A stretch of 64,000 bases of DNA from Verrucomicrobiaceae bacterium (GTDB taxonomy: Bacteria; Verrucomicrobiota; Verrucomicrobiia; Verrucomicrobiales; Verrucomicrobiaceae), in NCBI GenBank assembly GCA_947458455.1, contig CANGYJ010000004.1, positions 364,281 through 428,280 on the forward strand, in the 5' to 3' direction. The stretch's first letter is position 1. Every line of letters begins with the position of its first letter. Positions 7,876 through 17,293 of this stretch are shown piece after piece. Below the pieces are notes generated by a model. It had not been told where the DNA came from and searched no databases. It saw only the letters and a program-made list of their open reading frames with translations. The position numbers and the translations under genes are program-made.

Positions 7876-10191
7876 TCACACCCCGCGCCGAATGCCCCGT
7901 GTGGAAAGCACGTTGCGAACGAGGCGCACCATATCGGCCGGCTCGTAGGGCTTGGGCAGGACGGCGGCGAAGCCGTAGGCGGCTGGTTTGGCCATGACGG
8001 GATCATCGCTGTAGCCGGAGCTGACGATGGCCACCACGTCGGGATCGAGCTGGCGGAGCTTTTCCATGGTGCGGACGCCGCCCATGCCGTTCGGGATGCT
8101 CAAATCGAGTACGACGAGGTCAAAGACGCGGCCTTGATTCATGCTCTCCTGATAGAGGCGCACGGTTTCGCTGCCTTCAGCACTTTCGGTGATCTCAAAG
8201 CCCTGGCTGGCGAGATTTCGCACGATGAGGTTTCGCACGAGCGGGTCGTCTTCGAGCACGAGGATGCGCGGCTGACTCACAGGAGCGTCCGGTGGGGCAT
8301 CAAAGACCTGGCTGAGGCCGAAGCTATCTACCTCCTCCGCATCGGCATCGAGCGGCATGTAAAAGCGCACGGTGGTGCCACGCCCAGACTCGCTGCTCAC
8401 AGTGATGGTGCCGCCGTGGGCCTTGGCGATGCTTTCACAGACGGTGAGACCGAGGCCGGTGGCGTTTTCGCTCTTCCGCGTGCTGAAGTAGGGCTCAAAG
8501 ATGTGCGGCAAATGGTCAGCGAGGATGCCTTCACCCAAGTCCTGCACCTCGAGGGCAATGCCGGAGGGCTGGAAGTTTTGATCCGTGACGAGCTCGCCGG
8601 GGAACATCTGCGCATGATCCGGCACAAAGGCGCGGACGATGATCTGACCGCCGTCAGGCTGGGCCTGCTCGGCATTGCGGATGAGATTGCCGAGGAGGCG
8701 GCGCACCTGCGCGGGATCGAGCGGGATGGAGGGCAGGCCGGGCTGGACCTCAATGCGATAATCGATCCGCGCGGCGCGGGTGTGATGCGCGAAGAACTTG
8801 TCGATGAGGTCACCGATGTTCGTGAGGCGTTTAATCGGCGCTCCACCGCGAGCAAAGGTGAGCAGTTGCTGGACGAGATTCTGCGCCTGGAGCGTGGCCT
8901 GCTTCGCGGTGTGCAGCTCGGGCAGGGTAATGGCATTGCGCAGGCGCATCTCGGCGAGGGAGATATTGCCCAGCAGCACAGTGAGGAGATTGTTGAAATC
9001 GTGCGCGAAACCACGGGCCAGCAGACCGAGTGATTCCAGGCGGTCCATGCGACTGCGGCGCTCGGCTTCCTCGCGTTTCGCGGTCACATCCTGGATGAGC
9101 ATGAGCATGCCCTCGCCAAAGGGATAACCACGCAGCTCCAGCCAGGCGCGTTTCGCCTCATAGTAGAGATCACGGCTCACCGGCTCGCGATGCATGAGCG
9201 CATGGGCAAAGGCCGCATGATGCTCATCACGCACCGCCGCTGGCACGAGATCCCAAAACGACATGCCGAGCATCGCGGCGGAATCCCGCTCGAAGAGCTG
9301 GGTGGCGCTGGCATTGGCATAAGTGAGCCGCCAGTGCGCATCGAGGGCCACGAGCGGATCGGAAATGCTCTCCACGATATCCACCAGCGGCGCGGAGGCG
9401 TGTGAAGGCGCCGCGACAGGTGCTGGCAGGGTTTCTTTCTCCTGTAAAAGAGGACGAAGAAGAATGATTAGACCGGTGAGCTGCCCATGCGCATCCCGGA
9501 GAGGCGTACAGCGATCCTGGATCGGCACGCGGGTGCCGCTACGCGTGGTCAGCCACACGGTGCGCTCGGCTCCGGCGGCCTCGCCCTCACCGGAAAGCAT
9601 CTCCGCTGGCTCGCCGGAGGTATGGAAGATGCGAAAAACTTCGTTCAGCGAACGCCCGGCAGCCTCATGGGGCGTCCAGCCCGTCACCCGGGCCGCCGCC
9701 GGATTCATGAAGACGATGCCACCCGCCAGATCCGCCGCAATGACACCATCCGCGAGGCTTTGAAAAGCCTCGAAAAAGCTATGCTCCCGCCGCTGGCGGT
9801 CCCGCTCCTCCAGATGCCGCTGGGCAGCGACCTCCACCGCGAGACGCAGTTCATCGTGGCTGAAAGGCTTCAAGAGGTAGCCCTGCGGATGCGTCTCGCG
9901 TGCTCGGGCCACCGTTTCGAGGTCGGCGCAGGCCGTGACATACAAAATGGCCACCGTCGATCGGGTTTGGAGTCGGCGAGCTGTTTCGATGCCGTCGATC
10001 TCACCCGCCAAATGCACATCCAACAGTACCAGATCGGGCCGAAGCTCCTCAAAACGCTCCAGCGCCTCCTCGCCCGAGGCACAAATGCCCGTGACAATGT
10101 ATCCCAGCTGCCCGAGTGACGCGGCCATATCACACCCGACGAGACCTTCGTTCTCGACGATTAGGATGCGGATGCGATCGGTTCCGGTCAT
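7876..10191 (-). CDS. hybrid sensor histidine kinase (REC-PAS-PAS-HK-REC)
   Basis: This 771-residue cytoplasmic protein has no membrane segment. A receiver domain comes first (IRILIVENEG, phospho-acceptor Asp near 58 in LVLLDVHLAG). Two PAS domains follow (about 135-245 and 265-380). Next come a HisKA with His near 397 in ARGFAHDFNNLLT and a HATPase with NLIRNAEQAQ, DLGEGI and GLGLTVCESIAKAHGG. A second receiver ends the protein (ILVLEDDPLVR, Asp near 696 in VVLDLSIPNGMGG). The HDFNN form of the H box is typical of soluble hybrid kinases. The input receiver implies control by another kinase. I chose the ATG giving MTGTDRIR; longer in-frame starts have no support. Confidence 0.92.
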   Translation of the reverse strand: MTGTDRIRILIVENEGLVGCDMAASLGQLGYIVTGICASGEEALERFEELRPDLVLLDVHLAGEIDGIETARRLQTRSTVAILYVTACADLETVARARETHPQGYLLKPFSHDELRLAVEVAAQRHLEERDRQRREHSFFEAFQSLADGVIAADLAGGIVFMNPAAARVTGWTPHEAAGRSLNEVFRIFHTSGEPAEMLSGEGEAAGAERTVWLTTRSGTRVPIQDRCTPLRDAHGQLTGLIILLRPLLQEKETLPAPVAAPSHASAPLVDIVESISDPLVALDAHWRLTYANASATQLFERDSAAMLGMSFWDLVPAAVRDEHHAAFAHALMHREPVSRDLYYEAKRAWLELRGYPFGEGMLMLIQDVTAKREEAERRSRMDRLESLGLLARGFAHDFNNLLTVLLGNISLAEMRLRNAITLPELHTAKQATLQAQNLVQQLLTFARGGAPIKRLTNIGDLIDKFFAHHTRAARIDYRIEVQPGLPSIPLDPAQVRRLLGNLIRNAEQAQPDGGQIIVRAFVPDHAQMFPGELVTDQNFQPSGIALEVQDLGEGILADHLPHIFEPYFSTRKSENATGLGLTVCESIAKAHGGTITVSSESGRGTTVRFYMPLDADAEEVDSFGLSQVFDAPPDAPVSQPRILVLEDDPLVRNLIVRNLASQGFEITESAEGSETVRLYQESMNQGRVFDLVVLDLSIPNGMGGVRTMEKLRQLDPDVVAIVSSGYSDDPVMAKPAAYGFAAVLPKPYEPADMVRLVRNVLSTRGIRRGV

Positions 10192-10365
10192 GTGATGGGG
10201 TTGAGTGAGTATTTTAACTCGAATGAAATGCAAACGCCATAAAAATTAAAGAGATATTACCCTCCAACTTCCAGTCAGCATGGAAATCGCCTGCCTAGGA
10301 GCGAGGTCTGAGCGCTCCATGGTGAAATAGCTGCCTAGGCCTGAAAACCAGTTCCGAAAGCTTCT

Positions 10366-12729
10366 TCAGGGCTTTTTCGCCGGTTTGGCGGTTTCGGCAG
10401 CCTTCTTCTCCTCATCTTCCTTCTCCGGCTTCGTGACCTCCCGCATTGGATTCGTGGCCTTATCATCCTTGTAGAGCTGGAATTTGCTCTTCACGGGGCG
10501 GCGCGGCCAGAAGTTGTTCTCCACGTCGGTATCGCTGAGTTCCTGGCGTGGGTCAAAGGTGATGGCTTTGATCTCTTTTTTCGTGAAGATCATCTTCGAG
10601 GCCTTTCGGGTGTCGAAGCGCCAGATTTCCGCAGGCAGCTTCATTTCTTCCGAGCTGCCGTCAGTGTATTCCACCTTCAAAATCACCGGCGTGAGCATGC
10701 CGCCGAGGTTACTCAGCTCGACGAGGTAAAAATTGTGCTTCGTCTGGAGCAGCTTGGGGTCGATTTTCTCCTCCTTGAGCTCCTTGATGAGGCTTTCGTA
10801 TTTCTTCTTCTCACTCGGGAGCACGGTGGTCTCGTCAAAACTGTCGTAGAAGTCCTTCAGCTCGGGAAAACGGTCCACCCGCTTCGGCAGCGGGTAGTTT
10901 CGCTCCTCGGTGAGCGTCTTCGGCAACTCGTCCTCCTCCTGCTTCTTCTTTTTCTTCTCGATGGCCGGGTCACGCGTGTCGAGCTGCATCCACTTCACCT
11001 CGTCGATGGACACATCGACGTGATCCACGCTGTAGAACCAACTGCGCCAGAACCAGTCAAGGTCCACGCCGCTCGCGTCCTCCATGCTGCGGAAGAAGTC
11101 GCTCGGCGTCGGCCGCTTGAACATCCAGCGACGCGAGTAGGTCTTGAAGGCGTGGTCAAACAGCTCACGACCGAGAATGTGCTCGCGCAGGATGTTCAGC
11201 GCCGCCGTGGGTTGGCCGTAGGCGTTGGGGCCGAGATCGGCGATGCTTTCGCTGTTCGTCATCACTGGCACACGATCGGTTGAGCGCAGGTAGCTGACCA
11301 TGCCGCGTTCATCGCGGCGATGATGCCAGTCGTTCTCCCATTCTTCTTCCGCGAGGTATTCGACGAACGAATTCAGCCCCTCGTCCATCCAGGTCCACTG
11401 ACGCTCGTCGCTGTTCACGATCATCGGGAAGTAATTGTGCCCCACTTCATGAATCACCACGCCGATGAGCGCATACTTGGTGCGCTCGGGATAGGTGCCG
11501 TCTTTTTCCGGACGTGGGCCGTTGAAGCAAATCATCGGGTATTCCATGCCGCCGACGTGTTTGTTGTTCACCGACCACGCCACGGGATACGGGTAATCAA
11601 AGGTGAACTTCGAGTAGACCTCGATCGTGTGCGCGATGGCATGCGTCGAGTATTTGTCCCACAGCGGCATCGCCACCGCCGGGTAGAGCGACATGGCCAT
11701 CACCGGCTTGCCATCCACCTTCGTGCCCTCGACCGCCATCGCATCCCACACGAACTTCCGCGAGCTGGCGAAGGCAAAGTCTCGCACCTTGGACGCTTTG
11801 AACTCCCAGGTCTTCTTGCCCTTCGGTTTGCCCTTTTCCGCCGCCTTCGCCTCGTCCGCCGTGATGATGAAAACCGGCTTCCGCGTCTCTTTTTCCGCCT
11901 TCGTCAGCCTTTCGCGCTGGGTGGCGGTCAAAACGGTCTCCGCATTCGTCAGCACACCCGTCGCGGCGACGATGTGATCGTCCGGCACGGTCAGACGCAC
12001 CTCATAATCACCGAACTCCAGCGTGAACTCGCCCGTGCCGAGGAACTGCTTGTGCATCCAGCCCGCGTAATCCGTGTAGGCCGCCATGCGCGGGAACCAC
12101 TGCGCGATGGTGTAGATGCAGTTTTTGTCTTCTTCGAAGTATTCGTAGCCCGTCCGCGCCCCGATGCGGCGGCCGTCATTGATCGGAAAACTCCACGCGA
12201 TCTTGAAAACGAACTCGCCACCCGGTTTCAGCGGCTGCGGCAGGTCGATGCGCATCATCGTCTTCACAATCGCATGCTGTAGCTCCTTGCCCGCCGCATC
12301 GGTCAGCGAGCTGATCTTCAACGCACCGTCATACTCCTCATACGCCAGCAGCCGGTCCACCGCCGCGTAACTCACCTTCGCCGGATCGATGCCTCGTTTG
12401 GTGTTCGGCACCGCCCGCATGTCCGCATCATGCGCGAAGTAATTCTGGTCCAGCTGCACCCACAGGTAGTCCAGCGTGTCCGGCGAAGCATTGTGATAGG
12501 TCACCGTGGCCTTCGCGGTGATGCTGCGCTTCACATCATCGAGCTCCGCGTCGATCACATAATCCGCCCTGTTCTGCCAGTAACCCGTCCCCGCCGCGCC
12601 CGAGGCGATGCGCTGCGCATTCGGTGTCGGCAGCATCTGCTCAAGCTGCTGAAACTTGCCCACTGGAGAACCGGATTGAGCCGCCGCCGAGCAAAAGGCG
12701 AGAAGGAGGAGCAGAAAGCGCTTCATCAT
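10366..12729 (-). CDS. secreted M1-family metallopeptidase
   Basis: This 787-residue protein has an N-terminal signal peptide (about 1-18, ending SAAAQ). The gluzincin zinc site HEVGHNYFP is near residue 427 with the third ligand in WMDEGLNSF. The substrate-recognition motif reads GGMEY instead of the classical GAMEN. It should act as an aminopeptidase-like enzyme in the periplasm or outside. The C-terminal 50 residues are Lys/Glu/Pro-rich and end KPAKKP, a low-complexity tail. It stands alone on the minus strand. The 174-base gap before the kinase gene holds no clear signal. Confidence 0.88.
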   Translation of the reverse strand: MMKRFLLLLLAFCSAAAQSGSPVGKFQQLEQMLPTPNAQRIASGAAGTGYWQNRADYVIDAELDDVKRSITAKATVTYHNASPDTLDYLWVQLDQNYFAHDADMRAVPNTKRGIDPAKVSYAAVDRLLAYEEYDGALKISSLTDAAGKELQHAIVKTMMRIDLPQPLKPGGEFVFKIAWSFPINDGRRIGARTGYEYFEEDKNCIYTIAQWFPRMAAYTDYAGWMHKQFLGTGEFTLEFGDYEVRLTVPDDHIVAATGVLTNAETVLTATQRERLTKAEKETRKPVFIITADEAKAAEKGKPKGKKTWEFKASKVRDFAFASSRKFVWDAMAVEGTKVDGKPVMAMSLYPAVAMPLWDKYSTHAIAHTIEVYSKFTFDYPYPVAWSVNNKHVGGMEYPMICFNGPRPEKDGTYPERTKYALIGVVIHEVGHNYFPMIVNSDERQWTWMDEGLNSFVEYLAEEEWENDWHHRRDERGMVSYLRSTDRVPVMTNSESIADLGPNAYGQPTAALNILREHILGRELFDHAFKTYSRRWMFKRPTPSDFFRSMEDASGVDLDWFWRSWFYSVDHVDVSIDEVKWMQLDTRDPAIEKKKKKQEEDELPKTLTEERNYPLPKRVDRFPELKDFYDSFDETTVLPSEKKKYESLIKELKEEKIDPKLLQTKHNFYLVELSNLGGMLTPVILKVEYTDGSSEEMKLPAEIWRFDTRKASKMIFTKKEIKAITFDPRQELSDTDVENNFWPRRPVKSKFQLYKDDKATNPMREVTKPEKEDEEKKAAETAKPAKKP

Positions 12730-12802
12730 AGGTTCGCAACTCTCTCAAAGAGCGGCGGAGATGGCAAGGGCCGTTGTGATTTGCCCTAGCTTTATCGCGA
12801 CT

Positions 12803-12976
12803 CGCGCCAGCGTCGTGGAGTGCGGTGGCAAGCCTTGGCGCGACACCGCTGTCGTCTGCCGGACGGCGTTCTATGGACTCAGCTCACTCTTCTCGCACTC
12901 GACAGCGCCGTCGCCGATGCCTGACGGCCCCCGCATCTCTGCCGCACGCACTCCACGACGCTGCCGCGCCAGTTGA
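12803..12976. repeat. about 175-bp hairpin repeat, copy 1
   Basis: Imperfect inverted arms (around CAGCGTCGTGGAGTGCG on the left and CGCACTCCACGACGCTG on the right) enclose a variable centre. About 46 bases of the left arm and the adjoining sequence are identical to the copy at 28415-28461. It fills much of the 339-base gap between the peptidase gene and the next plus-strand gene, where I see no other gene. Confidence 0.85.
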
Positions 12977-13068
12977 GCGCCATGATTGTCCAGTCGCTGA
13001 CTGCACAATTCACTCCCCTCGCCTCCTTCCCGCTTGCCAGCCTCCGGGCGTTCTGATTGCATCGACGC

Positions 13069-14076
13069 ATGGAACCGCCTGATTTTCTTTCTCGTCGTGA
13101 TGCCCTCAAAGCCACCATTGCCTCCATCGGGCTGAGTTCGCTGGCGTTTGAACCGGCGCAGGCCGCATCGACCACCACACCGGATGCGCGACGTGGTTCG
13201 ACGAAGCGGTATGACATGCTCAAGTCGATCAACCTGTGGGCCTTTCCGTATCCCGAGCGCATGACGCTGCGCGAGTGCCTGCAACTCGCCAAGGACGCCG
13301 GATTCGACGGCATCGAGCTCAACTACGACCTCGACAACGAGCTCTCGCCGAAACACGGCACGGCGGATTATGTGAAGATCCGAAAGATGGCCGATGAGAT
13401 CGGCATCCAGATCAGTGGGCTGTGCTCCTTCCTCTTCTGGCCTTATCCGCTCACCAGCAATGATCCGGTGAAACGTGCGCAAGGCATCGAACTAGCCGGA
13501 AAGATCGCGCAGTGTGCGCATGACCTCGGCGTGGAGAATGTGCTCGTCGTGCCAGGAGCGGTTCACATCCCGTGGCGCACGGATCACGAGCCGGTGGCGA
13601 ATGATGTGTGCGACTCACGTGCCCGCGAGGCTGTGGGGCAGCTCGCGAAGCAGGCGGAGAAGCTCAAAGTTTGCCTCAACATCGAAAACATCTTCTTCAA
13701 CGGCTACCTCATGACGCCGATGGAGATGAACGCCTTTGTGGACAGCTTCCACAGCGAGCATGTGCGCGTGCATTTCGACACGGGGAACATCAGCATGTTT
13801 CAGTTCCCCGAGCACTGGGCCAAAGTGCTCGGCAACCGCACGAAGAACGTCCACCTGAAGGAGTTCACCAAAAAAGGCACCGACTTCAGCCTCGAAACCT
13901 TCCGCCCCCTGCTCGACGGCACTACGAACTGGCCCGCCGTCACCGATGTCCTCGCGGAGACCGGCTACAAAGGCTTCCTGACCTTCGAATACTTCCACCC
14001 GTATCCCCATTACCCCGAGGCGCTCATCTGGCAGACCTCGGATTCGATGGATCGCATCCTCGGCCGCAAATCATGA
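13069..14076 (+). CDS. Tat-exported sugar phosphate isomerase/epimerase-like protein
   Basis: This 335-residue protein starts with a twin-arginine signal (SRRDALKATIASIGLSSLAF). The mature part is a xylose-isomerase-like TIM barrel: GFDGIELNYDLD, VCLNIENIFFNG, VRVHFDTGNISMF and YKGFLTFEYFHPYP carry the acidic and His residues that bind a divalent metal in this superfamily. Such proteins are abundant in Verrucomicrobia and are usually of unknown sugar specificity. The stop overlaps the next start (ATGA), so the two genes are probably translationally coupled. Confidence 0.82.
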   Translation: MEPPDFLSRRDALKATIASIGLSSLAFEPAQAASTTTPDARRGSTKRYDMLKSINLWAFPYPERMTLRECLQLAKDAGFDGIELNYDLDNELSPKHGTADYVKIRKMADEIGIQISGLCSFLFWPYPLTSNDPVKRAQGIELAGKIAQCAHDLGVENVLVVPGAVHIPWRTDHEPVANDVCDSRAREAVGQLAKQAEKLKVCLNIENIFFNGYLMTPMEMNAFVDSFHSEHVRVHFDTGNISMFQFPEHWAKVLGNRTKNVHLKEFTKKGTDFSLETFRPLLDGTTNWPAVTDVLAETGYKGFLTFEYFHPYPHYPEALIWQTSDSMDRILGRKS

Positions 14077-14393
14077 GAGAACTCCTCACCAGCCTCGATT
14101 GGACACGGCTCGGCTTTTACAAGTCGGTGCTCGATGAAGCAGGCATCGCCAGCTTCATCCGCAATGAGCACACGGCGCAGCTCATCAATGTGCTCATCGG
14201 CCCCTGCCAGCCTTCGCTGTGCGTGGTGAATGACGATGAATATGACGCGGCGATGGCGCTGCTGCAGACGCATCATGACCAGACGGCTTCCAGCGGCGCG
14301 GAATGGACCTGCGCAGGCTGCGGCGAGGTGAATCCGGCGGAGTTTGAGCTGTGCTGGAAGTGCGGTCAGGTGCGCAGCGAAGGCCCGCAATAA
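14073..14393 (+). CDS. DUF2007-like protein with RanBP2-type zinc ribbon
   Basis: This 106-residue protein has two parts. Residues about 1-72 (GIASFIRNEHTAQL, CQPSLCVVNDDEYDAAMALL) match the DUF2007 putative signal-transducing fold. Residues about 80-102 carry WTCAGCGEVNPAEFELCWKC, a four-cysteine zinc ribbon of RanBP2 type. It overlaps the preceding isomerase-like gene by four bases. The function is unknown. Its 3' end runs up to the rpmB terminator on the opposite strand. Confidence 0.75.
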   Translation: MRELLTSLDWTRLGFYKSVLDEAGIASFIRNEHTAQLINVLIGPCQPSLCVVNDDEYDAAMALLQTHHDQTASSGAEWTCAGCGEVNPAEFELCWKCGQVRSEGPQ

Positions 14394-14420
14394 AAAAAGC
14401 GGAGCCGTTTCCGGCTCCGC
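14392..14420 (-). terminator. rho-independent terminator of rpmB
   Basis: Read on the minus strand, the stem GCGGAGCCG/CGGCTCCGC with a 4-base loop is followed by a run of seven T. It lies 28 bases beyond the rpmB stop. Confidence 0.85.
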
Positions 14421-14447
14421 TGAGGAAAATCGAACCTTCGGGAGGTC

Positions 14448-14711
14448 TTAGACGAGGCCAGCGGCCTTGAGCGTCTTGAGAGCACCGTTCTTGTTCACGG
14501 TCTTGAGGGCGCGAGCGGTGAGCTTCACGTCAACGAATTTGCCCAGTTCCGGCACCCAGATACGCTTCTTGCGAAGGTTGGGGAGGATGACGCGCTTCAC
14601 ACGCTTGGTGATGTGACGACCGATACCGCCTTCTTTCTTGGCTTTACCGCTGCGATGGATGTGGTGGCCGCGAGTGACGCCGACGCCGGTGATTTGACAA
14701 ACTTTAGCCAT
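14448..14711 (-). CDS. rpmB: 50S ribosomal protein L28
   Basis: This 87-residue large-subunit ribosomal protein begins MAKVCQITG and carries the L28 family pattern: GHHIHRSGKAKK, then RRKRIWVPELGKF-like strands (here KKRIWVPELGKFVDVKL), and a C-terminal TVNKNGALKTL segment. The CxxC zinc pairs seen in some L28 proteins are not complete. The start is fixed by the family N-terminus. It is a single-gene unit ending in a good terminator. Upstream, nuoI has the same orientation, 117 bases away. Confidence 0.95.
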   Translation of the reverse strand: MAKVCQITGVGVTRGHHIHRSGKAKKEGGIGRHITKRVKRVILPNLRKKRIWVPELGKFVDVKLTARALKTVNKNGALKTLKAAGLV

Positions 14712-14828
14712 AGGATTGGTAAGGTGGGGGTGGGAAAGGGGGAGCGATGGTAGCCACCTTGGACGGTCCGTCAAATGCTTTGGCCGTTCGTTTTGAGTTC
14801 AGGGGAGGCCAAAAGGCCGGAAAAGGGG

Positions 14829-15374
14829 CTATTTCAGCTCGTTCCACTTGTTCACGAGGCCGGTGCGCACGCCGCCGATTTCATAGAGCTTGGACTTGTC
14901 GTGGACCATTTCCTTCCGGCTGAGGCCGGTGATGGCGTAGTCCTTGCGCAGGAAGATGGCCTGCTCGGGGCAGACCTCCTCGCACATGCCGCAGTAGATG
15001 CAGCGGATCATGTCGATATCGAATTCCTTGGGGCGTTTCTCCACCTTGGCCCAGGGGTCGTCACTGGGGATTTCACCCGGGATGATTTTGATGGCCTTGG
15101 GCGGGCAGATGAATTCGCAGAGCTGGCAGCTCACGCAGCGCTCGCGGCCCTGCTCATCGGTGACGAGGGTGGGGGCACCACGGTAGTGCTCGGGGAGGTT
15201 CTCGTCCCATTTTTGCTCGGGATACTCCATGGTGATCTTCGGCTTCTTGCCGGCGATCTGGAGAAAGGTCTTCAAACCATGCGAAAGGGTGATTTTGAGG
15301 CCTTTGGCGAGCGTGGAAATGAACCAGCGCTCGTGCCAAGCGAGCTTCGGGCGTTGAACGACAATGGTGGCCAT
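14829..15374 (-). CDS. nuoI: NADH-quinone oxidoreductase subunit I
   Basis: This 181-residue protein carries two 4Fe-4S binding motifs, CVSCQLCEFICPP (Cys 80, 83, 86, 90) and CIYCGMCEEVCPE (Cys 125, 128, 131, 135). They are spaced as in the complex I subunit that passes electrons through clusters N6a and N6b. The N-terminal region about 12-45 (LAKGLKITLSHGLKTFL) matches the peripheral-membrane helix of NuoI. Neighbouring genes are rpmB and metX, not other nuo subunits, so this copy is detached from any nuo operon. A role in another ferredoxin-dependent complex is possible but less likely. Confidence 0.88.
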   Translation of the reverse strand: MATIVVQRPKLAWHERWFISTLAKGLKITLSHGLKTFLQIAGKKPKITMEYPEQKWDENLPEHYRGAPTLVTDEQGRERCVSCQLCEFICPPKAIKIIPGEIPSDDPWAKVEKRPKEFDIDMIRCIYCGMCEEVCPEQAIFLRKDYAITGLSRKEMVHDKSKLYEIGGVRTGLVNKWNELK

Positions 15375-15558
15375 GAGGTGCGGGGCGGCGGGGCTGCCGG
15401 GGAGGTTTTTCGGCGCTGAGTATCCGGGCGCAGGCCGGAGCGGCAACCGCATTTTGTGAAAAGTTTCACAAGGGGCGACTGGCGGTCATTTTGCGCCCGT
15501 GCAGGCGGCTCGGATGCAGCCTTGCGCTTTCTTCGCGAGCCTGTTTCTTCTGCGCCTC

Positions 15559-16767
15559 ATGTCCAAGGCGGCCCATAAAGAAGTCACGACGAAGTTTTTC
15601 CACACTGGCAGTGAGGAGGAGCCGTTTCGCTTTGCCTGCGGCGAATCGCTCCCTGGCATCACCGTGGCCTACGAGACTTATGGGAAGCTGAACGCCGCCA
15701 AATCGAACGCCATCCTGCTTTTCCACGCCCTCTCCGGCAGCCAGCACGCTGCGGGAGCGAATACCCACGTCGAAGGTGTGGCGGATCGCTGGTCTGAGGA
15801 TCTTCACCACGGCTGGTGGGACCTTTTCATCGGCCCAGACAAGGCGCTGGATACGAAGCGCTACTTCATCATCTGCGCGAATTACCTCGGCGGCTGCTAC
15901 GGCTCCAGTGGGCCGCTTTCGATCAATCCCGCCACTGGTAAGCCCTACGGCCGCGATTTCCCACCAGTGCGCACGAGCGATGTGGTGGCCTCGCAGCTCG
16001 CCCTGCTGGATTCGCTGGGCATTGAGAAACTGCACGCAGTGATCGGGGCGAGCGTGGGCGGGCTGCTCGCCATCAATCTCGCCACGCTGCACCCGGACCG
16101 CGTGAAGCTCGTCGTGCCCGTGGCCACTGGCTGCCGCACCACCGTTTTGACGCGTCTCACCCTCTTCGAGCAGGTGCTGGCCATCGAAAACGATCCGAAC
16201 TTCAACGGCGGCACCTACAGCGAGGACAAGACGCCCGAATACGGCCTCGCCCTCGCCCGCATGATCTCGCACAAGACCTTTGTGCATCTCGACGCCATTG
16301 AGCGGCGTGCCCGCCAGGATGTGAAGCAGGGCGGTGATACGCTCGCGTGGTATCGCGTGCAGCACAACGTGGAGAGCTACATGCTCCATCAGGGGAAAAA
16401 ATTCGTGAAGCGCTTCGATGCGAACACCTACCTCCGCATCGCGGACATGTGGCTGCGCTTTGATCCGCTCCAGGATGCCGGAGTGGAGAGTTACGAGGCT
16501 CTTTTCGCCCGCTCGCGTGCCGCCGGACAGCATTTCCTGGTCTTCAGCATCGACAGCGATTTCTGTTTCTACCCCGAGGAACAGGCCGAGCTGGTCTCCC
16601 ACCTCGAAAAGGCGGGCGTCTCCTGCATGCACATCACCGTGCATTCGGACAAAGGCCATGATTCCTTCCTGCTGGAGCCGCAGCTTTACACCCCGCACCT
16701 CGCTTACACGCTGGAAGGCCGCTGGGAAAAAACCTCCATCGACCGACCCGTGCTCGAGGTGGAGTGA
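15559..16767 (+). CDS. metX: homoserine O-acyltransferase (acetyltransferase)
   Basis: This 402-residue alpha/beta-hydrolase-fold enzyme transfers an acyl group to homoserine in methionine biosynthesis. Visible motifs are NAILLFHALSGSQHA, the ANYLGGCYGSSGP signature, the nucleophile elbow GASVGG near residue 163-168, a C-terminal Asp in FSIDSDFCFYP, and His in SDKGHDSFL. Together they make the Ser-Asp-His triad. I chose the ATG giving MSKAAHKEV; more upstream in-frame ATGs give a poor extension. Acetyl rather than succinyl specificity is inferred from family type. The 3' end is convergent with the next minus-strand gene, 6 bases away. Confidence 0.92.
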   Translation: MSKAAHKEVTTKFFHTGSEEEPFRFACGESLPGITVAYETYGKLNAAKSNAILLFHALSGSQHAAGANTHVEGVADRWSEDLHHGWWDLFIGPDKALDTKRYFIICANYLGGCYGSSGPLSINPATGKPYGRDFPPVRTSDVVASQLALLDSLGIEKLHAVIGASVGGLLAINLATLHPDRVKLVVPVATGCRTTVLTRLTLFEQVLAIENDPNFNGGTYSEDKTPEYGLALARMISHKTFVHLDAIERRARQDVKQGGDTLAWYRVQHNVESYMLHQGKKFVKRFDANTYLRIADMWLRFDPLQDAGVESYEALFARSRAAGQHFLVFSIDSDFCFYPEEQAELVSHLEKAGVSCMHITVHSDKGHDSFLLEPQLYTPHLAYTLEGRWEKTSIDRPVLEVE

Positions 16768-16773
16768 GCGTGC

Positions 16774-17247
16774 TCACTTCGCGTTCACCGTGGCTTCCAC
16801 CTGCTTCGCAAAGGTTTGATCTTCGGCGCTGAGTTTATCCAAAGGCACCTCGAAGGGCTTGTTGTTCACCAAGAGGCGGATTTTACCTTCCCGGAGCAGG
16901 GTGAATTTCTCCGGCGGCTTCGGCGCGGGAGCCGCCATCGCCGCCGCTTGCGCTTCCGCAGCCGTCGGGCGCTTCACCTCGATCACCGCATCCTCGAAAG
17001 CGATCATCTTCCCGAGCAGCGAACGGCCATCGGCGCTCTTCCACTGCCGCAGCTCGCCAAACGAATAGTGGCTCGTGATGCGAGCCGTCGCCTCCGAAGT
17101 CGCGGGTGCCACATTCACGGCGGCATTTCCTGAGTTCGCTCCGCCGGAGATACCACGCTGGCCAAACTTCGTTGGCGTCGTCGGCGTAGCGATCTGAGCC
17201 GTCGAAGCCGTGGTGAAGGCGAAAAAGAGGACGGCGAGGCGTTTCAT
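16774..17247 (-). CDS. secreted SHD1-like domain protein
   Basis: This 157-residue protein has a signal peptide (MKRLAVLFFAFTTASTAQ). Residues about 65-150 resemble the SLA1 homology domain 1 found in many Planctomycetes/Verrucomicrobia exported proteins. An opening R-x-W-x-x-x-DGR strand (RQWKSADGRSLLGKMIAFED) is followed, after an Ala/Pro-rich linker, by LLVNNKPFEVPLDKLSAEDQ. The role is unknown. The start codon is fixed by the signal peptide. The parvulin gene is 46 bases upstream on the same strand, so both may share a transcript. Confidence 0.65.
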   Translation of the reverse strand: MKRLAVLFFAFTTASTAQIATPTTPTKFGQRGISGGANSGNAAVNVAPATSEATARITSHYSFGELRQWKSADGRSLLGKMIAFEDAVIEVKRPTAAEAQAAAMAAPAPKPPEKFTLLREGKIRLLVNNKPFEVPLDKLSAEDQTFAKQVEATVNAK

Positions 17248-17293
17248 ACCCTTGAGCCTACCACGTCGCCCCATCGTCAGGCAAGCACCTGGC

